This document shows positions 34,549 to 46,055 of a stretch of 64,000 bases of DNA, piece by piece. The position numbers and the translations under genes are program-made. The notes beneath the pieces are model-generated. The model worked only from the letters and a program-made list of their open reading frames with translations, had not been told where the DNA came from and did not search any database. Source of the DNA: Rosa chinensis (lineage: Eukaryota; Streptophyta; Magnoliopsida; Rosales; Rosaceae); assembly GCF_002994745.2 (NCBI RefSeq), contig NC_037090.1, positions 12,273,501 through 12,337,500 of the forward strand, in the 5' to 3' direction. The first letter of the stretch is position 1. Every line of letters starts with the position of its first letter.

Positions 34549-36164
34549 CGGTTTGGGGTGTTGAGAGAGAGAGAGAGAGAGATTTTAAATTGGTTGATCG
34601 ATTATAATTCAAAAGGTTGAGGTGCATACCGGCATGGTTTCATTAGTCTATATCTTTGTTCAAGCATATAATTAATTAGTTAACTAAATCTGCTGGGCAT
34701 ACCAGAATTTTCAGGAACTCTTGTTAACATAATGATATAAAATGAAATTTACCTTCGTTTCATTTTCATTATATACAGAATGGCTTTCCTCAACGCTAGA
34801 AACTGCAAACCAAAGTACGTATATCCGTCTTTTTGCCAAGTCAATGCTACTTTTTACCAAGTTACTAGTAAGCAGGATATAAGCCAACTACTATTCTCAA
34901 AAAAAAAAAAAAAAAAAAAAATGGATATAAGCCAACTACACTGGCCGCAACCGATCCCTCGCAAGAAGTAGGAAAAACCAGGAATAGTTTATCGGTTATG
35001 TAGATGATGTACACTTATGAGATCGAATTGATCGAATTAACAACAAAGTCTTTGAATTTCAAATGTTTATAGTTTTTATTTTTGTTTTGTTTTTTGAGAA
35101 GAAAATGTACGTTTATAGGTTATGTAAATGATGTAATACTCACGAGATTTCGATTTCGCTGATCTCCTCTGGGTGGAGGCAGTGTGGTGACGCCGGGTTT
35201 CCTTAAAATGGGGCGGCGGCGGTACGATTGCAGCGTGTCGTGGCAGCAGTGGTTGCTTGCGGTTTGTGTGCGACCTTTTCAGCACAAGGTAGAGGTAGAA
35301 CTGGGCTACGCCAGTAATTGGGCCCAGGGCTCTAACTTTTCTTTGGGCCAGTTGGGCTTCTAAATACTTAGATTTTTTTCTTTATGTTATTTTCTTTTGT
35401 TGAGGCCTTGAGGGAACTTTAGGTTAGTAATTTAGTTTACTTGCAATAATTTCCTTAGTATTTTAGGGAGCTACGCACTTTCATGCCTCTAGCAAATTAT
35501 CTGGAGTAGTACCGAATGAGAATTCATGCTATTTCGATGTATTTAGTGTCAAACGAGTGACCTAATTCTATGTACTCTATGGTCTCAAAATTTAGAGACC
35601 CTGTGCGAGACAGAAAATAAGGCCTTTAATTCTTTATGGAATCTTACATGAATATATCATTGACAATTTTCGTAACATACAAATAAATATAAATATAAAA
35701 TTATTTTTTTAGTTTTTGTTTTTGCTAACAAAGATAAATATAATACTACTCAAAAAACACAAATAAATGAAATTAAGAAGGATCAAGATAAATGTAGTAT
35801 CTAAAAAAAAAATGAAGGAATGAAAAGGGGCCCAAAAAATAAGATGGGAAGAGAAGTACAAAGAGAATGGCACGCAATGAGAATTGAACTCATAGTCTCA
35901 TACTCTCATACAGTAAGATGGGAGGAGCAGTTCAGTGATTCATGTAATAAAGGCTCTTTGATCATATATATACTTGCATTCTGAATTATATGTAAGGTTC
36001 CAAAATTTGGGGGACCTGTTCCATCACCACTTTGCACAACATCATAGTCGACTCTGCTAGTAAGTAAGAAACTACAAATAGAAATAGGAATCCATATACC
36101 CGAAGAAGGTACCACGGGCCATGGCAGTTTCAGGCAAATTCAATTAATCCATGTAGCAAAAGAA
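34549..36164. other. Non-coding stretch; no gene seen
   Basis: Includes an A-tract (about 34899-34920), a GA run (34564-34582), and a GC-richer patch at 35150-35330 that resembles the leaders of LINE-like elements on the minus strand. Confidence 0.35.
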
Positions 36165-36229
36165 CACTACAAGAGAAAATCGCAAAAGCGAGGAATTTCA
36201 TTGTGACAACCTAAAAATCGTCGTAAAAA

Positions 36230-37330
36230 CTTGGTAAATACGAGGAAATTTCAGTTGTCGTATATGAACCCATTAGCGACAACCGATTTGTCGCATAAAG
36301 TAGTTATTTACGAGAAATTGACAGTTGTCGCCCATATGACATTTTGCGACACCCAATTCCTCGCAAAATGTCAATTAGGCGACAGTTTCTACCAATTGTT
36401 GGTTAGTATATTTGTGACAACTTTAAATTCCTCACAAAAGATTAATTAGGCGATGACTTCTGTGGATTGTCACTTAATGTTTATGTGACAACTAAATTTT
36501 TGTCGCTGAAGACTGATTTAGCGACAACTTCTATGAGTTGTCGGTTCATGTTTATGTGACAACCATAATTTCCTTGCTAAAAATCAATTGGACGACAACT
36601 TTAATAGGTTGTCGCTTAATGTTTATGTAACAACTTGAACTTCCTCACTGAAAATCAATTAGGCGACAACTTCTACTAGTTGTTGGTTAATGTTTATGTG
36701 ACAACTTGAACTTCCTCACTGAAAATCAATTAGGCGACAACTTCTACTAGTTGTTGGTTAATGTTTATGTGACAACTTTAATTTTCTCGCAAAAACCTAA
36801 TTAGGCGACGACTTCTACAAGTTGTCGCTTGATGATTATGTGATAACTTGAACTTCCTCACTAAAAAATCAATTAGGTGACAACTTCTACTAGTTGTTGG
36901 TTAATGTTTATCTTTAATTTTCTCGCAAAAGCCTAATTAGGCGACGACTTCTACAGGTTGTCGCTTGATAATTATGTGACAACTTGAACTTCTTCACTGA
37001 AAACCAATTAGGCGATGACTTCTACACATTGTCGGTTAATGATTATGTGACAACTTGAACTTTCTCACAACTTATCGATATATCATAAAGAAAAAATATC
37101 TTATCTTCCCCAGATTTGTCGCATAAAGTAGGTATTTACGAGAAATTGACAGTTGTCGCCTATATGACATTATGCGACACTCAATTCCTCGCAAAATGTT
37201 AATTATGCAATAATTTCTACTAATTGTCAGTTAATATTTTTGTGACGACTTTAAGTAACAAGTTTAATTTTCTCACAAAAGACCAATTAGGCGACGATTT
37301 CTACGGGGTGTCGCTTAATGACTATATGAC
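36230..37330. repeat. Subterminal tandem array of the CACTA element (about 71-bp unit)
   Basis: The phrase AATTAGGCGACAACTTCTAC recurs at 36657, 36728, 36799 and on, with a spacing of 71-72 bases and growing divergence towards both sides. Each unit carries an inverted TTGTCGC/GCGACAA pair. There are about a dozen units, and a second block from 37110 repeats the start of the array. Confidence 0.9.
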
Positions 37331-37604
37331 AACTTAAACTTTCTCACAACCTATCGATATATCATAAAGGAAAATATCTTATCTTCCACCGTTTATGTGA
37401 AATTTCTCCGTTATCGTTAAATATCTTCGATAAAATGAAGAAAAATTTGTAAAATGTGAGAAGAGATAAAAAAAATCAAAAAGTTACTTGACTATTTATA
37501 GAGAAACATACATTACGGAATATTGAGGTTATGTGGGGGTGTAAAATTTAAAAACAGTTTCTAGTCAAGAAATGACATAATAGAGAAGCAGCAATCTGTT
37601 TGGG

Positions 37605-37830
37605 AAAAATGCTTCGAGGTGAAATCTCTCAAAGCGGATTTGGGTGAGGCAAAATCCCCATCAAGACGAATCTAGGTGAGACAAAAGTGTGAAACCTCTC
37701 AAGGCAGATGGGTGAGGTGAAATCCCCTCAAGGTGAATTTAAGTGAGGAGAAACCTCTCGAGACGGATTTGGGTAAAGAGAAATCCCCTCGAATGTAATC
37801 CAAATAATGAGAAATCTTCTCAAGGCGAAT
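37605..37830. repeat. Minisatellite inside the CACTA element
   Basis: About six diverged copies of a 35-45-base unit with GTGAAACCTCTCAAGGCGGA and TTTGGGTGAG. It differs from the subterminal array. Confidence 0.75.
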
Positions 37831-38736
37831 ATAACTACAAGGATACTTACTTGCAAGTGGAGACCACATATTTTAATAAAATTAAAAGTTAAGCATGTAT
37901 CACAGCTCATGGAAAGGATGATAATTCTAAATTTAACACAATTTGAAGTTGTTTAAAACGCTATCATTTCTCTCAAACCATAAGCTTTTAAGTATATATA
38001 TTGCATAAGGATCAGTCTATCATTTCTCTCATACTTTCTACTTCTTTGAGCACAGTTCGATTTTTATTCTTCACTATTTGATTTAGATATAATGGAGATT
38101 AATTATAATTGAGCAGGGAATCAAATGAGTAGTGTAAGTAACAAGGACATTTCGTAACATTAACTCACCAGAGACAAAGAAAGTAGGTCGATCACATCAC
38201 ATCTTCTGAGGCCCTCATAAGCACACTTTTATTTTAATCTCTCTTATTTCTATATGCTATTATATTTCTGAATGAACTTAGAGATAACAGCCTTATAGAG
38301 CATAACCGAATCGATGATAGTTGTTGCTTTTTTTTTTTTCTTTATGAGATAAGAGTTATACTATGAAGACAAGATCTTAGCTTAGTTGTCAGACTACAAT
38401 TCATATATCTCTTCAATGAAATTTGCTAAATAATGCCCTGCGGCAGTGGTGTGCTTTTAGAGTCTAAAATTTTAAATTATTCGTTTTGTATATTGGAGGG
38501 AAATTGAACCTTCATCTAAGCTAATCTTAATTTAAATCCGAATTCTTAAAGCTTTAATTAATATATAAACACCGGATTTTGGAGGAAAAATATACCAAAG
38601 AAAAAAAAGCGCAATGCATAAAAATGAGCGGGCTTCTTCTATATCAAAATAGAAGTGAAAAATTTGTACCAAAAAAAAAAAAAAAAGTGAAAAATGAAAT
38701 ATAAACCTAATCGCTTCTGCCTCTTCCCCTAGCATC

Positions 38737-39022
38737 CTCATCAAAGCCGCCCAGGACCACTTCTCTCTCGTCACCACCAAGCTCACCTCCGCTCTCAACC
38801 TCACGCCGTCCATGACCTCCGTCATACTCCTCGACGTCGGAAATGGCGTCCCGGGCATCTTCGCCTCCATCGCCATAGTCCGCCGTGACAACTACCGGAC
38901 CTGATTCGGCGGGATCCTCTCTGCCTGGACGTTCTTCGATGTCTACGGGACCGGTTTCGCTCAACCTGGCGACGTTCGTGAGGAACTTCATGTTCTATTT
39001 GGTTTCAGTTCTTGTTCTATAG
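38737..39022 (+). pseudogene. Cation/calcium exchanger (CCX-type) gene fragment captured by the CACTA element
   Basis: The plus frame reads AAQDHFSLVTTKLTSALNL, then TPSMTSVILLDVGNG and VPGIFASIAIVRRDNYRT, an in-frame TGA at 38902-38904, then FGGILSAWTFFDVYGTGF. After a frame change it continues TFVRNFMFYLVSVLVL. The family has L-S-P-S-M-A-x-V-T-L-L-A-L-G-N-G-A-P-D-V-F-A-S, then R-T-G-F-G-A-I-L-S-A-G-T-F. The key GNGAPD motif of the exchanger alpha-repeat is GNGVPG here, so the ion-binding Asp is lost. The TGA replaces a conserved Gly. Clearly non-functional, and it lies within the CACTA borders, so it is most likely captured cargo. Confidence 0.78.
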
Positions 39023-39154
39023 GACTGGGTAATTTTTGTAGCCACCGCCTTCTGCGCATCACATCGTGAAGAAAAACGAAGGTGAGTTTCCTGCTTCCTG
39101 TTTAATTATAGCTTTCTATTGTTTAATTATACTCTTAATTGATTGTTTGTATCT

Positions 39155-40260
39155 TATAGGGTGTTTTATCGAACCAATCTAAGGCCGCCTCAGATAGATT
39201 TTTGAAATTGCATGATAAGGTTACTGATGCTATTCCAAAACACTCTGTGAGAAAGTAGTTGGCAGTAGCTATGTCTATTTTTGGTCAACTCAATGGTATT
39301 ACTAATCTGTATATCTAAGTGTGTAACATAGACCAGATGTCCTCATGAATGCTTAGTTTGAAAGAGAAGCTCAAGCATAGTGCGAGGAAGTGTCTGAGTA
39401 TGTTTATATGCAGTCATTATCCTCTTTTTTGTTAACAAGGAACAAAATCTGGTGCAAGCTGCTCATGATTAATGAGGGTCTCATTTGAGAGCGGTGGAGT
39501 TTTTTAATCCATCAGTCTTTGTCATGGTACATTTACTTGATTTCCACAGCCTTGTTTGCAGGGCACGTAGCTGTGATCATGGATGGCAATGTGAGGTTGG
39601 GTCAAGAGGCATGTGGTGGGCATAAAGAAATCTTGTTGAGCAATGATCTGTGTTGGAAATGTAGGTTAGGGTTCTGAACGTTTTTGTGCTTTTTTATGAT
39701 AATTGGTTTTGTTCCAAAGTTGGTTGTTAATGATTATGACAATGCATGAGGTTCTATGTTTCAAGATGCATCTGAGGGGAGCTCTATTCGGTTTTACCTT
39801 CCTCCCTTATAATTTATTAGAACTGTGATTATGAAGGTCTCTTTGGGATAGGTAACAATATTTCTACTTTTCAGTTAGAGTGAATGTTAAATTGTTTATT
39901 CTGGAACTTGTGATTTTAGTGATACAATTGGTCAGGGACTATGGAATAAAATGAAGCTTTTTGATGCAGAACAGTCCACTTTCAGTGCTTTGGCTGGCAC
40001 CGCAACTGAGGTGATTGTTTTTTTTGGCCAATTCACCATGTAATTTGGTCTGTTTTCTATTTACTGAATCAATAATTTTTTCAATTTTAGGTAGAAAACT
40101 GAGTTAATTGGGATTTGAGATTAGATTGAGCAACTCGCATACTTGCTGTTCTGATACTGTGCAGGCATGATGCAGAAGCTATTTGGGCTGCAATAAGTCT
40201 GGTGAATTCTAGGTTGGTAGATGCAATGAAGCTATCATTCAAATTACTTCTTCATTAAGA
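39155..40260 (+). pseudogene. Further exon-like fragments inside the CACTA element, unrecognised
   Basis: Blocks such as 39157-39259 (SNQSKAASDRFLKLHDKV, ending KHSVRK and a stop), 39966-40013 (DAEQSTFSALAGTATE) and 40164-40200 (HDAEAIWAAISLVNSR) look like exons separated by AT-rich introns. Their order and strand match the exchanger fragment, but they do not resemble it. Family not recognised. Confidence 0.35.
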
Positions 40261-40807
40261 GAACTTGGCATCATAGTGGAGGTAAGTTTGCACTATTGTT
40301 CTTTTTAAGCCAAGTTATCCATTCATTGTCAAGCCCTTCTCATTTCTTAGAACTAAGTCATTGTTTTGCCCTGCAGATGCCACAGCCTCTACAAAATCTC
40401 TAAAAATAAACTTTCAACGCGGCAGATGTGTCTCCAGTAATGAGTTCAAAGTGCAAGAGCGAGTAGACAATATTCCAAAATATGGGGAAGTGATCAGGAG
40501 CATGCCAAAAAGATGAAGAGTTCATTGCAACACTTTTCAGCAAACCAACGACCAATAATTTGGTTACCAGTATGTTGGATTTAGTACACAAGGATCTCTA
40601 GACTGTTTTGAATTATTATTGATCTAGCTATTTTGAATTTATATTGATTGTAAAGAATACTTTGGGTTAATATATTCTTATTTTGTCGGCTCATCTTTAC
40701 TATCTATTAAATGCTATGAAAATGAATTTTCTTGCTATAGATTAGAGAATCAAGAATGACAAAAGTAAAAAGTTTTTATAAAGTTGTCGTAAAAAGACTA
40801 AATTTAA

Positions 40808-41530
40808 TTAAATATGCGGCAATTTTGAATTGTCGCAACTAGTTGTCGCTTTATGTGTTTTACTGATTGTCAAAAGCGACGAAATTACATAGTTGTTGTT
40901 TTTTTCAATATGCGACGCAATTAGTTCCTCAATGAAATTATAGGAGACAAATAAAAAGCCTCGCATATAGTTTTCTACAACAAATACATTTGTGTCACAT
41001 ATTAATATATGCAACAAAAATGAAACCTCGCAATTATTTTTTGCAACAAAAAAAAGTCTCACATATAAATTTTTTATCAAACATATAAACCTCGCAGACG
41101 GAATATGCAACGTAAACGAGGTCTTGTATATTAGAAATTGTAACAAATATAAAGTCTTGCTTATAGCATTCTGTAACGCACTCACTTGTCTCACAATATG
41201 TTATATGCGAGGAACCAATTGCGTCGCTTGTTGAAAATGCAACAAACATCCAATCCCCGCATATGGAATATGCGACGTAAACAAAGCCTCGTATATTAAA
41301 TATGCGACGTAAACAAAGCCTCGTATATTAAAAATAGTAATAAATATAAAGTCTTGCATATAGTGTTTGGTAACATACTTGTGAGTCTCACAATTTGTGA
41401 TATGCGAGGAACCAATTGCGTCACATATTGAAAAAACAACAACTGTGTAATTTCGTCGCTTTTGACAATCAGTAAAACACATAAGGCGACAACTGGTTGC
41501 GACAACCCAAAATCGTCGCATTTTCAATTT
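40808..41530. repeat. Long inverted repeat in the right subterminal region of the CACTA element
   Basis: The arm at about 40808-40935 (with GTTTTACTGATTGTCAAAAG) is nearly the reverse complement of about 41400-41530 (CTTTTGACAATCAGTAAAAC). The middle holds GAGGTTT/AAGCCTCG repeats and a local direct repeat (AATATGCGACGTAAACAAAG at 41266 and 41298). Transcription would give a long foldback. Confidence 0.85.
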
Positions 41531-41776
41531 AGCGAGAAATTTTGACTTTTTACGACAACTTTGGGTTGTCGCCTATGACATTTTCTCTTGTAGTGGAAAA
41601 CATGTCACCACTCAGGAATATTGTCAGCTACTTATTAAGGTCCAACCCGGGATAGCTAATTTGATGGAAGTGGAACTATGATACTAATTATTTCAGTAGT
41701 ATTCTAGACAAGAAATTTTTAGGTAGGGCACGTGTGCCACGTGATTGATACGCTTAGCCAATCATGTTTTTCTGTC

Positions 41777-42886
41777 TTTTTTTGAAAGAATTGTGGATTT
41801 CATTAACGCATGTCAAGATGGCCATTACATATCATTCTTCTGCCTTCGACTAGACATATCAAGAAGTAAGAGAACTATTGTGATATATAGAAACAGACCA
41901 CCTATATTCGAACTAACCACTTACTTATTTAAAAGTGTGCCTATAAATTATGGAGAATAGCACGACATAGTAAATAGGCTCCTACCACACCTATCTATAT
42001 TTTTCCTTTGCCCTGCAAGGTAGGGCTTGGATGTTGTGCCGAGAACAATTGATGCCCAGTCCATATAGAGAATCGGCTCAACAACAGAATGAAGTGGGCC
42101 CCACAACTGCCCAAACTCCTGAGGACCCGCATTACCTTAGATGCCTCACTAATGAAGGGCCCAAGCCCATCTCTTCTTTCATCTTTATTCTCTGGCCCAG
42201 AGCAACAACTAGGCTGTAGCCATAAAGATTGGCTCAAACCCAACAGCTCTGAACCAGCGGTAGTAACACCACCGCCGTGATAGCTCTAGCCACCATCTTC
42301 ATGTCAAAATTCGTAACCAGCCAAGTGACCGCCGTCGAGGGTCATCTCCGATGCCACATCCTTCGTTGAAGTCATTGCAAGTTGGATTCGGATTGGAGGC
42401 CAAAATTGGCCCATCCGCATTGATCTGGACAACCAGATCCAACTATGCTCTGCATAAGCTTCAGCAGTACTTGCGGTTCTGACCAAGACAAGTCCGGTGT
42501 CGATGAAGCATGGTGATGATTCGCAAACTATGGACTGCACCTACATGCAGCTATACTTCTGGACGAAGTTAACCCAACTGTAAAAAAACTTTGTTGCCAT
42601 AGTATAGAGCACCACTGTCATTATCATGTGCAGGGATATGAAAATGGAGCCTCCACCGATCCGACCACCACCATGATTGCAGACTGCTGTCCCAAGAGGA
42701 CAGTTCACATCTCTAACAAATCAAAGACGATCAATGGGAGAAAGAGGATCTGACCCAAAAGTTTTGGGTTTGGAGGCTGGTTGGGACCACCGTAGTCATC
42801 GCTGCCATGAGGAGACAACGATAGGGTGAGCGTGGCAATCGCCGCTAGGTAAAATAGGGTTTACATAATCGCTGTTTTAACCTATA
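41777..42886 (-). mobile_element. Antisense LINE-like retroposon
   Basis: The left end is a short T-run at 41777-41783, which on the minus strand is an A-tail after GTTAATGAAATCCACAATTC. A 13-base duplication with one mismatch flanks it: atgtttttctgtc (41764-41776) and atgtttctctgtc (42887-42899). The far end has CTAT/CTAAA leader-like sequence on the minus strand. No intact ORF. Confidence 0.72.
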
Positions 42887-42899
42887 TGTTTCTCTGTCA

Positions 42900-44237
42900 C
42901 TTAATTGTATTCCGAACTATCAATATTTTATTAAAATGAAATACTCAAAACATCCCCCAGTACCTCTATGCATGGACCATGATTGGTTGGGCGTACCAAC
43001 AACGTGACATGTTGATCCTATCTAAGATTCTCTCACTCAAGATATGAAGATATGTGGAAGAAAGAAAAATGTCTCGATTTTCAATTTGTCACCAGTTTTT
43101 AAACATGTTCTCTAGTTAGGAAGCAAATTCATGGTTGATGCTCTTACAAATCTTGGACGTTCCTTATCAATTATCACCTCCTCAAATATGGGCAACGAGA
43201 TTAAGGCTTTCACTTTTTAATTTTGATGTTATGGCTTTGGTGGTTCAAAGGGTTTCTCCTTTTGTTATGATCAAAATAAGAACGTATCATATGACAGGGG
43301 GTTAGGATTTTCTAAATGAAGACGCATTTAGTAATACAAATTTCATGTAGTTACAACGGAAGCAGTAAGCTTTTGACCACCGGGATTTTATTGAACCTGT
43401 GTCTTCTAACCAAATATACAGGGCCATTCAGTTGCCAAAAGCTGCCAAATTTCATATATGTGCCTGTGGTGGTCCTGTTGGAGGTAAATATACTAGGGTC
43501 AGTGTAATTCCGCTGGTTTTTGCAGTCTCAAACTCTCAAGATCAACGGTTGCAACTATCAATCACTTTCTAAGAAGCTATTTTCTTTGTATAAGTTGGTC
43601 ATTGTTTTGCCAGAACTAAATCGTTAAAGAAATGCAAGAATTCGTCAGCAAAATTTATAAGCCACATGCAGAGATGAAATTAAATTTAGAAATTAAGAGG
43701 GATTACTATTAGTTTTTGGATGAATTAAGGATAAATAATTGAGTTATTAGTCTTGAGAAGTGAGGGAGACGCCTTGATCTTCAATTCATATCTCAAGAAC
43801 ATCACAACTTGATCAATAAAACTACAAGAAACACTATTATTGTTTTAAATTTGGGGGACTAATTAAAAGATATAAAATCAAAAGGAAGAGCCAAAACTCT
43901 CACATAATCAAAATGCAACAATATTCCTTCCAAACAAAAATAAATGCAACACTATTACCATCATACTCATCAAGCGAGTTTACACATTGCGTGCTGCCTT
44001 AAAATCCGCGTTGTTTGCCGTTTGCAACCTTCTCTAGTATGATATATATAAACGTTATAAATTATTAGTTAGGTAATTGTTAATGGATTGACCAATTACT
44101 ACATGTACATGCTAACGCCTGAACACTTCTTTTTTGGTCCATGGCCAGCTACGATACTGCCATTAATTTAAGAAAAAATCGAATTTGAATGTTCATAGTA
44201 ACTATAAAAATTATAGTAAAGATGAGAGATCAAAGAA
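42900..44237. other. Non-coding stretch; no gene seen
   Basis: AT-rich DNA without convincing coding potential on either strand. Confidence 0.4.
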
Positions 44238-44453
44238 TTACAGAAAAATAAAGTTTGAAGCATTTGTTCCCACTTCCCAAGTAGGAACCGTATCCCTTGG
44301 CGTTCCCTCCACTATTCTCCGAAGATAGTTGATGGAAGTCTCCACTCGTCTGACTACGGGAAGATCTTGTTTGCGGCTCCGGCAAGGCGGCAATATCCGG
44401 TCATGCTTATGCTCTGGGAAGGCTCTTGTCAGTTGAGAAGAAGCCTGATCCAA
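44238..44453 (-). other. Short open stretch on the minus strand, unassigned
   Basis: The frame reads SINYLRRIVEGTPRDTVPTW near its end and is GC-richer than its surroundings. It may be an exon fragment. I cannot name a family and would not rely on it. A short palindrome, agagagcc/ggctctct, lies beside it at 44459-44480. Confidence 0.15.
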
Positions 44454-44587
44454 ATTAAAGAGAGCCGGATGAGGCTCTCTATAATTTAAAACATTAATTT
44501 TAAGTTATTTTATGCAATTTATAAATACATTTAAACTATTTAATCTTCATTTAAAAAATAATATAAATTCAAAACTTGCTAAATTAA

Positions 44588-44713
44588 AGAGCATTGATGC
44601 AGACGTAATTCTAAAGTGGCTAGTTAAAATAATTTTTTAGCTACGAAAATAACTTTTTAGCTAATTTAGCTAAAATTTGACTAAAAAATGACTAGCATTG
44701 CTAAAGATGCTCT
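44588..44713. repeat. Small MITE, about 126 bp
   Basis: The ends AGAGCATTGATGC and GCTAAAGATGCTCT are inverted. The interior is AT-rich with TAGCTAAAA motifs. Directly beyond it (44714-44740) is a degenerate Helitron-like 3' hairpin, CCCACGCTTTGCTGCGGG. It lies just 3' of the DA1-like gene stop. Confidence 0.5.
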
Positions 44714-44788
44714 AATATGCCCACGCTTTGCTGCGGGTTTTATGATTAATTAATTTAGTTATAGTAGTATACAGCCTTCATATAAAAA

Positions 44789-45111
44789 TCAGGAAACATA
44801 GGGATACACCATTGATTCAGGAAGGCTCCTTTTTTGAACAATATGTTCTAGTGTAGTTTCGAGGCCAAATATTTGCACTGCCCACATAGCGTCTCTGAAC
44901 CCTTGGCCATAACATTCGTCTTCACTGCGTTCCATTCGCTGTTGGTAGAACTCCTTCAACTTTCTTGTAAACTCAGCTTGCTCGTCAGTTTTATAGGAGT
45001 AGCACGAGTAGCACTCAACACCTTCATTAGCACAAAACCATTCCATCCACATGTAATTCATGACTTCACAAATACCTTCTTCAACTCTTTTTTCCAATAT
45101 CCCACGTCCCA
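44789..45111 (-). CDS. DA1-like LIM peptidase, last exon (C terminus of the peptidase domain)
   Basis: On the minus strand the acceptor ATTAG at 45112 opens an exon in phase 1. It reads RGILEKRVEEGICEVMNYMW, later EFTRKLKEFYQQRMERSED, CYGQGFRDAMWAV and GLETTLEHIVQ, with a stop at 44791-44789. EEGICEV, the YGxGFR motif and LxxTLEHI are hallmarks of the C-terminal peptidase domain of plant DA1/DAR proteins. These are ubiquitin-activated proteases that limit organ growth and occur in some NLR fusions. The second Glu of VEEGIC is the family's downstream conserved acid. It joins in frame (CAAG + TG) to the HEMMH exon at 61558-61616. The upstream LIM/UIM part is not in this exon. Confidence 0.87.
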
Positions 45112-45180
45112 CTAATTATTAAAATAAAAGACATAGTCAAAGAATGAATGACAATAAACTATGCATGAATAATTGGGTTT

Positions 45181-45396
45181 TGTTGTAGTAAATAGGTAAA
45201 TGTCTATATCATGGAGTATACACTTAGGAAAGTGGAGAATGTGTGGTTTGTATAGAATGCACATTGAGAGGTAGAGAAATTGTGTAGCAAATATACTAAT
45301 GTATGTAGGGCAATTTACACTACTTTGTAACCCTATATAAACCCCCTCAATATGAGAGGAAGACTCACCAATTCACTCTTCAGTTTCTCTGAAACA
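45181..45396 (+). repeat. Copia 5' LTR
   Basis: 216 bp, TG...CA, matching the 3' LTR base for base by eye. A TATA box (tatataaa) at 45334-45341 should drive the element RNA. Confidence 0.95.
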
Positions 45397-45409
45397 CGTT
45401 ATCAGCACG
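45397..45409 (+). other. Copia primer-binding site, tRNA-Ile anticodon-arm type
   Basis: CGTTATCAGCACG follows the LTR directly. It is complementary to CGTGCTGATAACG. As I recall plant tRNA-Ile(AAU), its anticodon arm reads CGTGCTAATAACG, one base different, at wobble position 34. It is not complementary to the usual tRNA-Met 3' end. Confidence 0.55.
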
Positions 45410-45599
45410 AAATTGCTCTAGAAATTAGAATCGAAATCGATAAGAGTAGAGAAAGTTCATGATCCGAACAAGGTCATTTTACCAACCTTACAAGAAACCC
45501 CCAAATCCTATCACATATCAAAGCCCTTGATCCCAGAAGCTCAGAACCGGTTTCAGAACCCCCAGAACCGGCCGGAAACCTGCCGAACCGGCTGCCGGA

Positions 45600-46055
45600 A
45601 GTTCTGAACCGCTGTCCGAGTGCTGCCGAGCCCCTGCCGAGTGCTGCCGAGCCCCTGCCGAAGTGCTGCCGACAGCCCCTGCCTACCCCCTGCAGACCCC
45701 CTGCGCAGCAGCTGCCGAGTATCTGCCGAGCCCCTGCCGAAGTGCTACCGACAGCCCCTGCCTACCCCTGCCTACCCCCTGCGCAGCAGCTGCCGAGCAC
45801 CTGCCGAGCCATCTGCCGAGCACCTGCCGAGCCATCTGCCGAGCAGCCTGCCTAGCACCTACGCAGCAGCTGCCGAGCTGCTGCCGAGCAGCTGTCGACA
45901 CATCTGTCGAGCGACTTTCCGACAACTTTCCGGCGACTTTCCGGACACTTTTCCGGCGACTTTCCGGACACTTTTCCGGCGACTTTTCGGACACTTTTCC
46001 GGCGACTTTCCGGACACTTTTCGGCGATTTTCAAGACACTTTTTCCGGTCAATTC
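45600..46055 (+). repeat. Tandem repeats in the Copia leader
   Basis: Two arrays: 45605-45900 of CTGCCGAGCCCCTGCCGA-type units, including larger repeats with GACAGCCCCTGCCTACCCC; and 45905-46050 of CGACTTTCCGGACACTTTTC units. Open frames here are low-complexity and not credible genes. Confidence 0.9.

Larger units (their letters stand above)
36165..41595. mobile_element. Complete CACTA (En/Spm-like) element, non-autonomous, 5,431 bp
   Basis: Begins CACTACAAGAGAAAAT (36165) and ends ATTTTCTCTTGTAGTG (41595), perfect inverted ends, flanked by gaa on both sides (36162-36164 and 41596-41598). Both subterminal regions are packed with copies of GCGACAA/TTGTCGC motifs, the expected transposase-binding arrays. 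No transposase reading frame is visible. The interior carries gene fragments including a cation/calcium exchanger piece. Confidence 0.92.

Noticed and set aside
36230..37330. CRISPR-like regular repeat array
   Set aside because: Eukaryotic DNA, with no spacer diversity; it is the subterminal repeat array of a CACTA element.
38532..38991. Two minus-strand frames inside the CACTA element
   Set aside because: They are antisense to the recognisable exchanger fragment; GC-rich coding DNA leaves open antisense frames.
44459..44480. Hairpin agagagcc/ggctctct as a bacterial-type terminator
   Set aside because: Plant nuclear DNA; a short palindrome in an AT-rich flank with no gene ending there.
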